Part shown: positions 6,440-13,032 of the stretch, piece after piece
Position numbering within the stretch: position 1 is the first letter of the stretch
Layout of the letters: each line of letters begins with the position of its first letter
Assembly: GCA_934456295.1 (NCBI GenBank)
Contig: CAKSHB010000038.1
Location: 1-13,032 of the forward strand
Length of the DNA: 13,032 nucleotides
Source: an uncultured Clostridia bacterium
GTDB taxonomy: Bacteria > Bacillota > Clostridia > UBA1381 > UMGS1253
Direction of reading: 5' to 3'
Translations under genes and position numbers: made by a program
Notes under the pieces: generated by a model
Databases searched by the model: none
What the model saw: the letters and a program-made list of their open reading frames with translations, nothing else
Told to the model about the DNA's origin: nothing

Positions 6440-6579
6440 AATACTTTCCGTCTTTCATACATAATCCATATCACCGTATTTATACCGGTTTGTTCTATAC
6501 ACGCACCGATTTTTATAAAAATTCCGAACTGTATTACATATTACAGAAACATTATTATATTGTGCGGTGATTTTTTTAC

Positions 6580-6609
6580 ATTATACAACGGTGTTTGGCG
6601 ATTTGTCAA
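6580..6609 (-). promoter_or_regulatory. Consensus sigma-A promoter of the aroF operon
   Basis: On the minus strand TTGACA (6609-6604) and TATAAT (6585-6580) are both perfect consensus hexamers, 18 bp apart. Initiation is expected near 6573, giving about 134 nt of RNA before the leader peptide ATG. A promoter this strong fits a unit controlled mainly after initiation, by attenuation. Confidence 0.88.
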
Positions 6610-6758
6610 CACATAAGCACAGAAAAAGCAAAAAACATGAAAAACATGCAAAAACGGGTCGGAAAAGCTACATGTGCGGTTTTGCGCGGAAAAAGATGGG
6701 AGGAATGCTCAAAAGACGTAATATTGGTAAAAATTTTGTGAACATAAATTTAAAATAT

Positions 6759-6787
6759 TTGATTTTTTTCAGATAAAGGTATAAAAT
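6759..6787 (+). promoter_or_regulatory. Probable promoter of the ABC exporter operon
   Basis: TTGATT (6759-6764) and TAAAAT (6782-6787) are 17 bp apart, matching 4 and 5 of 6 consensus bases. They lie about 85 bp before the first exporter start codon in an otherwise gene-free region. Confidence 0.45.
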
Positions 6788-6873
6788 AAAAAACATGTAA
6801 AATAGAAAAAAACAAAATTAGGCTGTAAAAAGTTTTATTAAAATTGGTTTTTGCAGGGGAAGGAGTGTGTTTG

Positions 6874-8604
6874 ATGTCCGCAGTTATAAGGTATATGAAG
6901 CCTTATGTGCCGTATCTGTTTTTGGTTCTGATTTTTGTTTTCACAAGAGTTTTCTGCGATTTGGCGCTGCCGAATTATATGTCGGATATAATTGATGACG
7001 GAATTGCAAAAGGCGATGTGGGCTATATAATCCATGTCGGAATAATTATGCTTTTGGTGTCGCTTCTGGGAATGGCGGCAGCAGCGGCAAACAGCTATAC
7101 CGCATCGGGCATAGGTGCGAATATGGCAAAAAGAATGAGAAACGATGTATTTAAAAAGACGGAGTCGTTTTCTCTGGCAGAATTTGATAAATTTTCAACA
7201 GCTTCTCTTATTACACGTACAACCAATGACATAGTACAGCTGCAGAATATAACGGTAATGTTTCTGCGCTTTATCATAACCGGTCCGATAATGGGCATAG
7301 GCGGAATTGTGCTTGCACTCGGCAAAAGCCCGTCAATGTCGTGGATTATAGCGCTCGGTGTAATTGTAATACTCGGGGTTGTGGCGGTTATGTTTGCGAT
7401 AACAACGCCGCGCTTTAAGCTTATCCAAAAGCTTGTGGACAAGCTTAATCTGGTCAGCCGCGAGGGACTGACGGGCGTAATGGTGATACGTGCATTTAAA
7501 AACCAGCCGCTGTGGCAGAAAAGGTTTGACGATGCAAACACGAGCCTTACGAGCAATAATCTGTTTGTAAACCGTGTAATGAGCTTTATGCACCCGACTA
7601 TGATGCTGATTATGAATGTGATTACAATTGTCATAGTTTATGTCGGTGCGCATTATATCGACATAGGTGCGCTGCATGTCGGCGACATGATGGCATTTAT
7701 ACAATATGCAACACAGATAATGAACTCGTTTCTGATGATGTCGATGATGTTTATTCAGCTGCCGCACGCTCTCGTTTCGGCAAACCGTGTCAAAGAGGTA
7801 CTTGATACGGAGCCGGCAATACGCGATTTGCCGTCGCCGAAAAGTTTTGATGAGAGTAAAAAGGGAACGGTTGAATTCAGAAATGTCAGCTTTTCATATC
7901 CCGAAGCGGACGAAGCGGCGCTTAAAGATATTTCCTTTACCGCTCCTGCCGGCAAAACTACCGCAATTATAGGAAGCACAGGTTCGGGAAAATCTACGCT
8001 CATAAACCTTATTCTGCGCTTTTATGACGTAACAAAGGGCGCGATTTTTGTGGACGGAGCCGATGTGAGAGAGGTAAAACAAAGTGAGCTTCGCGCACGC
8101 ATAGGCTATGTGCCGCAGAAGGGCGTTTTATTTTCGGGAACTGTGCGCTCAAACATGCAGTATGCAGATGAAAACGCCTCGCAGCAGGATATTATATCCG
8201 CATGTGAAACCGCGCAGGCGAAGGATTTTGTTGGGGCAAAAGAGGACGGATATGACAGCATAATTTCACAGGGCGGTACAAATGTGTCGGGCGGTCAGCG
8301 CCAAAGACTTTCAATTGCACGCGCGCTTGTGAAAAAATGCGGAATTTATATTTTTGACGACAGCTTTTCGGCGCTTGATTTTAAAACCGACGCGGCTCTG
8401 CGCCATGCGCTCGGCGAGAAGATGAAGGGCGCCACGCTGATAATTGTTGCACAGAGAATTAATACAATCATGAACGCAGACAGAATTGTGGTCATGGATT
8501 CGGGCAGAATTGTGGGAGTGGGGACACACCGCGAACTGCTTAATAATTGCGAAGTATACAGACAGATTGCGTATACACAGCTCTCAGAGGAGGAATTAGC
8601 ATGA
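6874..8604 (+). CDS. ABC exporter half-transporter, degenerate-site subunit
   Basis: A 576-residue fused membrane and ATPase half-transporter of the multidrug/lipid exporter type (ABC-B like). About six transmembrane helices fill residues 1-310; the ATPase domain follows. Walker A is GSTGSGKST (367-375) and the signature is the canonical VSGGQ (471-475). The Walker B catalytic position is Asp496 instead of Glu (FDDSFSALD), and the switch histidine is replaced by Gln527 (VAQRI). These changes mark the degenerate ATP site of heterodimeric exporters such as TM287/288, BmrCD and LmrCD. ATG 6874 has AAGGAG (6860-6865) 8 nt upstream; the in-frame ATG at 6844 lies upstream of that site. The stop codon overlaps the next gene by 4 nt, implying translational coupling with its partner. 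The substrate cannot be read from the sequence. Confidence 0.93.
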   Translation: MSAVIRYMKPYVPYLFLVLIFVFTRVFCDLALPNYMSDIIDDGIAKGDVGYIIHVGIIMLLVSLLGMAAAAANSYTASGIGANMAKRMRNDVFKKTESFSLAEFDKFSTASLITRTTNDIVQLQNITVMFLRFIITGPIMGIGGIVLALGKSPSMSWIIALGVIVILGVVAVMFAITTPRFKLIQKLVDKLNLVSREGLTGVMVIRAFKNQPLWQKRFDDANTSLTSNNLFVNRVMSFMHPTMMLIMNVITIVIVYVGAHYIDIGALHVGDMMAFIQYATQIMNSFLMMSMMFIQLPHALVSANRVKEVLDTEPAIRDLPSPKSFDESKKGTVEFRNVSFSYPEADEAALKDISFTAPAGKTTAIIGSTGSGKSTLINLILRFYDVTKGAIFVDGADVREVKQSELRARIGYVPQKGVLFSGTVRSNMQYADENASQQDIISACETAQAKDFVGAKEDGYDSIISQGGTNVSGGQRQRLSIARALVKKCGIYIFDDSFSALDFKTDAALRHALGEKMKGATLIIVAQRINTIMNADRIVVMDSGRIVGVGTHRELLNNCEVYRQIAYTQLSEEELA

Positions 8605-10448
8605 GTCCGCCGCCCATGATGGGACAAAGAGGAAAAGGAAATCACGGCGCAGGCGTATCCGGCCCTATGGCGGGCATGATGCCGAGCGCAAAGGCAAAAA
8701 ATTTCAAAAAGACAACGGGCAGACTTTTTAAATATCTCGGCGCATACAGAGCCGCCCTGATTTTTACGGTTATTTTTGCCGTTTTGTCAACAGTGTTTGA
8801 CATATATGCGCCGCTTGTGCTGGGAAATGCAACCACACTTATATTTAACGGCGTTGTGCGTGACGGCACGGGGGTTGATTTTGTCGGGATAGGCTATATT
8901 GCGATAAAGCTTTTTGCGGTATATCTTGCCTGTTCGTTTTTCGCCTTTTTTCAGAGTTATCTGACGGCGGGTGTGTCGCAGAAAATCTCGTACAGATTAA
9001 GAGATGATATAGCAAAAAAAATCGACAGACTTCCGGTGAGCTTTTTTGAATCGCGTACCCACGGCGAAATACTCAGCCGTATAACGAACGATGTCGATAC
9101 TGTGTCGCAGACGCTCAACCAGGGCATTTCCCAGGCAATTACATCAGTTGTTACAATAGTCGGCATAGTTATTGTAATGTTTTCGATAAATGCGGTTATG
9201 AGCCTTGTGACCATAATAATTTTGCCGACTGTGCTTATATTTGTGCGCATAATAGTTAAAATTTCGACCAAATATTACCGCGCACAGCAGAGCACGCTCG
9301 GAGATATAAACGGACACGTTGAGGAAATGTATTCGGGGCATAATGTAGTCAAAGCGTTCGGCGGCGAGGAGCGGTCTGTGGAGGAGTTCAACAGATACAG
9401 CGACACGCTCTGCACAACGGCATGGAAGTCACAGGCATTGTCGGGGCTTATGATGCCGATGGTAAACTTTATAGGAAATGTGGGCTACGTTGTAATATGC
9501 ATTATGGGCGGCATGATGGTTTTGGGCGGTACGCTTGAAATCGGAAATATTCAGTCGTTTTTGCAGTATGTGCGCCAGTTTACGCGCCCGATAAGCCAGG
9601 TTGCAAACATCGCAAACGTGTTTCAGTCAACGGCTGCGGCTGCGGAGCGCGTATTTGAGTTTCTCGATGAGGAAGAGCAGAGTCCCGAAAGCTCTGAGCC
9701 GGCAAGCACGGAGGGCATAAAGGGCAGAGTGTCTTTTGAGCATGTAAAATTCGGATATCTGAAGGACAAAATAATCATAAAGGATTTTTCGTGCGGGGTT
9801 GACAGCGGCATGCAGGTGGCAATCGTCGGACCTACGGGCGCCGGAAAAACAACTCTTGTCAAACTGCTCATGCGCTATTATGATGTAAACAGCGGCAGCA
9901 TTAAGATTGACGGTATCGATATACGTGATTTTACGCGTGATGACCTGCGTTCGCAATTTGCGATGGTTTTGCAGGAAACATGGCTGTTTAATGATACGAT
10001 TATGGAAAATATACGTTACGGCAAACCGGACGCAAGCGATGAGGAGGTAATTGCTGCGGCAAAAACTGCCTGTGTGGACAGATTTGTACACCAGCTTGCC
10101 GGCGGATATAATATGGTTATAAACGAAGAGGCAAACAATATCTCGCAGGGACAGAAACAGCTTATTACGATAGCGAGAGCAGTTTTGGCAAATCCGCCGA
10201 TGCTCATTCTGGACGAGGCGACAAGCTCTGTTGATACGCGTACGGAATCGCTTATACAGACGGCGATGAATAATATAATGAAGAACAGAACGAGCTTTGT
10301 AATTGCGCACAGACTTTCAACAATACGCGATTCTGATTTGATTTTGGTTGTAAATGACGGCGACATAGTTGAAAAAGGTACGCACAGTGAGCTTATGGCT
10401 ATGGGCGGCTTCTATGCGGAGCTTTATAACAGTCAGTTTAAAAAATAA
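8601..10448 (+). CDS. ABC exporter half-transporter, catalytic-site subunit
   Basis: A 615-residue partner of the preceding subunit. A flexible Pro/Gly/Met-rich cytoplasmic N-terminus (about 1-45) precedes a six-helix membrane domain (to about residue 345) and the ATPase domain. Walker A is GPTGAGKTT (410-418), Walker B LILDEATSSVD has the catalytic Glu539, and the switch His570 is in VIAHRLS. The signature is the non-canonical ISQGQ (514-518). The intact Walker B would pair with the canonical signature of the first subunit, and the altered signature with the first subunit's degenerate Walker B, giving one active and one degenerate site. The start at 8601 overlaps the previous stop as ATGA, with GGAGG (8589-8593) 7 nt upstream inside the upstream gene. 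An obligate heterodimer is the natural reading. Confidence 0.94.
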   Translation: MSPPPMMGQRGKGNHGAGVSGPMAGMMPSAKAKNFKKTTGRLFKYLGAYRAALIFTVIFAVLSTVFDIYAPLVLGNATTLIFNGVVRDGTGVDFVGIGYIAIKLFAVYLACSFFAFFQSYLTAGVSQKISYRLRDDIAKKIDRLPVSFFESRTHGEILSRITNDVDTVSQTLNQGISQAITSVVTIVGIVIVMFSINAVMSLVTIIILPTVLIFVRIIVKISTKYYRAQQSTLGDINGHVEEMYSGHNVVKAFGGEERSVEEFNRYSDTLCTTAWKSQALSGLMMPMVNFIGNVGYVVICIMGGMMVLGGTLEIGNIQSFLQYVRQFTRPISQVANIANVFQSTAAAAERVFEFLDEEEQSPESSEPASTEGIKGRVSFEHVKFGYLKDKIIIKDFSCGVDSGMQVAIVGPTGAGKTTLVKLLMRYYDVNSGSIKIDGIDIRDFTRDDLRSQFAMVLQETWLFNDTIMENIRYGKPDASDEEVIAAAKTACVDRFVHQLAGGYNMVINEEANNISQGQKQLITIARAVLANPPMLILDEATSSVDTRTESLIQTAMNNIMKNRTSFVIAHRLSTIRDSDLILVVNDGDIVEKGTHSELMAMGGFYAELYNSQFKK

Positions 10449-10460
10449 AAAAGTATCTGA

Positions 10461-10499
10461 GGGACTTTGCGGGAATAGCAAAGTCCCCGTATAATTTTT
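10461..10499 (+). terminator. Probable terminator after the exporter operon
   Basis: A perfect 10-bp stem (GGGACTTTGC 10461-10470 with GCAAAGTCCC 10478-10487) with a 7-nt loop follows the stop by 12 bp. The T-run (10495-10499) is separated from the stem by several bases, so termination may be incomplete. Confidence 0.6.
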
Positions 10500-10518
10500 G
10501 ATGTTTTGTAAAAAATCT

Positions 10519-10547
10519 TTGACAAACGGGAAAATTTGTAGTAATGT
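10519..10547 (+). promoter_or_regulatory. Possible promoter for dprA-topA
   Basis: A perfect TTGACA (10519-10524) is followed 17 bp later by a poor -10 (TAATGT, 10542-10547); TG upstream (10537-10538) with AGTAAT is an alternative with a 15-bp spacer. The position, after the exporter terminator and about 50 bp before dprA, is right, but the -10 is weak. Confidence 0.4.
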
Positions 10548-10597
10548 ATTAAATTGTAGTGATATGGCAGAGCAAAACCAAACGGCGGGGAGAGATG

Positions 10598-11821
10598 ATG
10601 GTGACGGAAAATGAATATCGGCTGTGGCTGGCAAACCTGCCGCATATATCCTCGGCGAAAATTGCGCTCCTTACAGAAAAATTCGGCAGTGCGGAAAATA
10701 TTTACAAAGCACAGAAGGCTGACTTTTACGGAATAGAGAAAATCGGCAGCAGAGAAACGGAGACGCTTTGTGACAAAAGCATGGACAGGGCGCACAGAGT
10801 TATGGAACAGCTTGATAAGGCAGGCGCATATACGCTGTGCGTTGAAGATAAAGACTATCCCGAGATGCTGCGCCATTGCTATGAGCCGCCGTATATGCTG
10901 TATGCACTCGGAGAGAAAACCTCATGGGAGAATATGCTTTGCATATCGGTTGTCGGTTCAAGAAAGTGCAGTGACTATGGGATAGGCGCTGCAAATAAAA
11001 TATGTACCGAGCTTGCCGAAAGCGGAGTTGTTATTGTGAGCGGAATGGCACGCGGTATTGATTCGGCGGCACACAGAAGTGCGCTTCGTGCCGGAGCAAA
11101 AACGGTGGCATTTCTCGGCTGCGGCATTGATATTGTATATCCGCCCGAGAATGACGGGCTTATGCGCGCGATTGCGGAAAATGGTATGGTGATTACAGAG
11201 TTTGCGCCGCAGACACCGCCGTATGCAAGAAACTTTCCTGTGCGCAACCGTCTTATAGCGGCATTTTCACGCGGAGTGTTTGTTGTGGAGGCGGCAGAAA
11301 CAAGCGGAACGATGACTACGGCAAACTGGGCGATTGAAAACGGAAAAGATGTATTTGCGCTGCCGGGCGATTATAACCGCAGCGGTTCTGCCGGCTGTAA
11401 TGCATTAATCAGAAGCGGCTGTGCAAAGCTGGTATGCAGCGCGAAGGACATACTTGAAGAATATGTGTATGAGCTTGAAAATCTTGATATGGGAAGCAGA
11501 GGCAGAGCCGAGCCTGTATATGTCGGCGAGCCGGAAAGGCACATGCCGCAGAACGGCAGAGCGGTGCAGAGTGATAAAAAAGATATTGCCGGAAATGATA
11601 ACAAGAAGGATATAGACATAAACGACGCACATTATGACGTGCTTGATGATAAACAGAAGGAAATTATACTTTTTCTTGCGGATAAAGACAGGCATGCTGA
11701 TGAGATATGCCGCCATGTTGGGCTGAGTGCATCGGAGGCAGCCGCAGCGCTTACGCTTATGGAGCTTCAGGGGTTTGTTGAGGCGCTTGCAGGGAAAATG
11801 TTTACATTATGCAGAAGATAA
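10598..11821 (+). CDS. dprA: DNA processing protein DprA
   Basis: A 407-residue member of the DprA/Smf family, which in naturally transformable bacteria protects incoming single-stranded DNA and loads RecA. The N-terminal part (about 1-65) is a helical, helix-hairpin-helix-like region. The Rossmann-like core shows VVGSRKCS (from 118), SGMARGID (148-155), GCGIDIVYPPEN, the FPVRNRLIAAFS segment and ETSGTMTTANWAI, all characteristic. A charged linker leads to a C-terminal winged-helix domain (about 345-407). The start is uncertain: ATG 10595, ATG 10598 and GTG 10601 follow GGGGAG (10587-10592) at 2, 5 and 8 nt; 10598 is a compromise. DprA is also present in many species not known to be competent, so competence is not implied. 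topA follows 87 nt downstream, the usual order in Bacillota. Confidence 0.95.
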   Translation: MVTENEYRLWLANLPHISSAKIALLTEKFGSAENIYKAQKADFYGIEKIGSRETETLCDKSMDRAHRVMEQLDKAGAYTLCVEDKDYPEMLRHCYEPPYMLYALGEKTSWENMLCISVVGSRKCSDYGIGAANKICTELAESGVVIVSGMARGIDSAAHRSALRAGAKTVAFLGCGIDIVYPPENDGLMRAIAENGMVITEFAPQTPPYARNFPVRNRLIAAFSRGVFVVEAAETSGTMTTANWAIENGKDVFALPGDYNRSGSAGCNALIRSGCAKLVCSAKDILEEYVYELENLDMGSRGRAEPVYVGEPERHMPQNGRAVQSDKKDIAGNDNKKDIDINDAHYDVLDDKQKEIILFLADKDRHADEICRHVGLSASEAAAALTLMELQGFVEALAGKMFTLCRR

Positions 11822-11908
11822 GCATATAAAAATAAAAAACAGGAAAATACAGCATAAACGCTTTTAATATACTGCCTTATGGCAATATGACTATTCGGGA
11901 GGTACAGT

Positions 11909-13032
11909 ATGTCAAAAAAACTTGTCATAGTTGAGTCGCCGTCAAAGGCGAAAACAATTAAAAAATATCTCGGTTCATCATACAGCGTGGAGGCGTCTAT
12001 GGGACATGTAATAGATTTGCCGAAAAGCCAGATGGGCGTTGACGTTGATAATGACTTTGAACCGCGTTATATCACGATACGCGGCAAAGGCGACCTTTTG
12101 AAGAAACTGAAAAATGAGGCAAAAGGCTGCGACAAAATATTCCTCGCAACCGACCCTGACCGCGAAGGTGAGGCGATAAGCTGGCATTTATCACATGCGC
12201 TCGACCTTGATGAAAACTCGGCTTGCCGTGTGACATTTAATGAGATAACGAAATCGGCGGTTCAGAAGGCGATAAAAGAGCCGCGCGCGATAGACAGAAG
12301 GCTTGTTGACGCTCAGCAGGCAAGGCGTGTGCTCGACAGAATTGTCGGCTACAAAATAAGCCCGATACTTTGGAAAAAGGTGAAAAAGGGTCTGAGCGCG
12401 GGACGTGTGCAGTCTGTGGCAACAAGGCTCATATGTGACCGTGAGGAGGAAATTGAGGCATTTGTTCCTCAGGAGTACTGGACAATTACGGCTGTGCTTG
12501 CCGAAGCAAACGGCAAAAAGAGCTTTAAGGCATCATATTACGGCAAAAACGGCAAAAAAGCCGAGCTTAAAAATGAGGCTGAGGCGCTGGAGGTTGTCGG
12601 CGCGGTTAAAAATGCGGCGTTTGAGGTTGCAAACGTAAAGAACAGCGTTTTGAAAAAATCACCGGCGCCGCCGTTTACCACATCGACAATGCAGCAGGAG
12701 GCTTCGAGAAAAATTAATTTTCAGGCGCGCAGGACGATGCAGACGGCACAGACGCTTTATGAGGGCGTAGACATAAAAGGTGTCGGCACAATCGGACTTA
12801 TAACGTATATGCGTACCGACTCGACAAGAATTGCGGCAGAGGCACAGACCGCCGCAAAGGGATTTATTATATCAAAATACGGCAGTGAGTATGCGCCGAA
12901 GAACTTCAGAAATTATAAAAGCAGAAAAAATGCACAGGACGCGCATGAGGCGATAAGACCGACTGATGTTACTCTGGAACCGTCTATGGTGAAAGAGTCG
13001 CTCACGAATGACCAGTATAAGCTTTATAAGCT
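11909..13032 (+). CDS. topA: DNA topoisomerase I, 5' part
   Basis: The first 374 codons of a type IA topoisomerase, which relaxes negative supercoils by cutting one strand; the gene runs off the window. The TOPRIM domain begins at once (KLVIVESPSKAKTI, with the general acid/base Glu9), and the metal-binding DPDREGE lies at 82-88. The domain with HE/DE-type residues and the LSAGRVQSVATRL motif (near residues 165-180) follow. The catalytic tyrosine is Tyr300 in LITYMRTDS, and KNAQDAHEAIRP comes later. GGGAGG (11897-11902) lies 6 nt upstream of the start. No strong terminator lies between dprA and this gene, so they are probably co-transcribed. The C-terminal zinc-finger region, if present, is outside the window. 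Confidence 0.96.
   Translation, partial: MSKKLVIVESPSKAKTIKKYLGSSYSVEASMGHVIDLPKSQMGVDVDNDFEPRYITIRGKGDLLKKLKNEAKGCDKIFLATDPDREGEAISWHLSHALDLDENSACRVTFNEITKSAVQKAIKEPRAIDRRLVDAQQARRVLDRIVGYKISPILWKKVKKGLSAGRVQSVATRLICDREEEIEAFVPQEYWTITAVLAEANGKKSFKASYYGKNGKKAELKNEAEALEVVGAVKNAAFEVANVKNSVLKKSPAPPFTTSTMQQEASRKINFQARRTMQTAQTLYEGVDIKGVGTIGLITYMRTDSTRIAAEAQTAAKGFIISKYGSEYAPKNFRNYKSRKNAQDAHEAIRPTDVTLEPSMVKESLTNDQYKLYK

Larger units (their letters stand above)
6440..6873. other. Divergent intergenic region
   Basis: This gap between the leader ORF and the ABC exporter holds the minus-strand promoter of the aroF operon (6580-6609), about 130 nt of untranslated leader, and a probable plus-strand promoter for the exporter (6759-6787). 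The stretch 6610-6758 is AT-rich with short AAAAACATG repeats. A plus-strand frame at 6567-6776 could encode 69 residues, but it overlaps the aroF promoter, has a low-complexity Lys-rich composition and shows no recognisable domain, so I do not call it a gene. Confidence 0.55.

Noticed and set aside
6426..6458. Minus-strand ORF starting at ATG 6458 (MKDGKYYVSC)
   Set aside because: Ten codons, out of frame with and overlapping the aromatic leader ORF, with no relation to the terminator. Probably chance, although the two Tyr codons are noted.
6095..6610. T-box riboswitch upstream of aroF
   Set aside because: I searched the minus strand for the conserved AGGGTGG-type T-box sequence and did not find it. 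The terminator competes instead with a segment inside a short ORF.
6630..6654. Short AAAAACATG tandem repeats
   Set aside because: Two adjacent copies in A-rich DNA with no regular spacing or further units; no CRISPR or other repeat structure.
6567..6776. Plus-strand 69-codon ORF in the divergent intergenic region
   Set aside because: It overlaps the consensus aroF promoter, is Lys-rich from A-runs and has no recognisable domain.
6844..6873. N-terminal extension of the first ABC subunit from ATG 6844
   Set aside because: The AAGGAG ribosome site at 6860-6865 lies inside the extension and is ideally placed for ATG 6874.
8547..8600. N-terminal extension of the second ABC subunit from ATG 8547
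   Set aside because: GGAGG 7 nt before ATG 8601 and the ATGA overlap with the previous stop make 8601 the natural start.
11870..11890. Small hairpin between dprA and topA (TGCC/GGCA)
   Set aside because: Only four base pairs and no T-run, so not a credible terminator.

Overview
The window looks like an ordinary chromosomal segment of a member of the Bacillota, most likely a Clostridia relative. The signs are AAGGAG/GGAGG ribosome binding sites, AT-rich intergenic spacers, intrinsic terminators with short U-runs, a DAHP synthase of the Bacillus/Thermotoga type, the dprA-topA adjacency and a heterodimeric ABC exporter pair. No species can be named from the sequence alone. I see no mobile element, phage gene, CRISPR array, rRNA or tRNA.

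Layout. An intrinsic terminator (68-99) closes an unseen upstream gene. A membrane-anchored alpha/beta hydrolase (339-1373, +) then converges on a minus-strand block, with a bidirectional terminator between them (1427-1454). The minus-strand block, read from right to left, has two transcription units. The first is aroF-pheA-prmA: DAHP synthase, bifunctional chorismate mutase/prephenate dehydratase and ribosomal protein L11 methyltransferase. It ends at a strong terminator (2860-2896). The second has its own promoter and carries rsmE (16S rRNA m3U1498 methyltransferase) followed by an unknown four-helix membrane protein. To the right of aroF lies an intergenic region of about 780 bp. Beyond it, on the plus strand, are two overlapping ABC exporter half-transporters (6874-10448), then dprA (10598-11821) and the 5' part of topA (11909 to the window edge).

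The most interesting element is in the aroF leader. A promoter with perfect TTGACA/TATAAT hexamers (18-bp spacer) is followed by a 36-codon minus-strand ORF (6439-6329). Residues 11-24 of its product contain six Phe and three Tyr. The 3' end of this ORF encodes an 8-nt segment (6346-6339) perfectly complementary to the 5' arm (6300-6293) of a downstream intrinsic terminator (6300-6271). This is the architecture of a ribosome-mediated transcription attenuator: stalling at Phe/Tyr codons would free the segment to form an antiterminator, while completing translation would mask it and allow termination. The layout predicts that aroF, pheA and also the ribosome-modifying gene prmA are controlled by charged Phe/Tyr tRNA. 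I found no T-box element, the device more usual for such genes in this phylum.

Together aroF and pheA supply the entry step of the shikimate pathway and the two steps from chorismate to phenylpyruvate. Both proteins also carry a domain linked to allosteric control, an N-terminal ferredoxin-like domain and a C-terminal ACT domain respectively, so transcriptional and enzymatic feedback appear to be layered.
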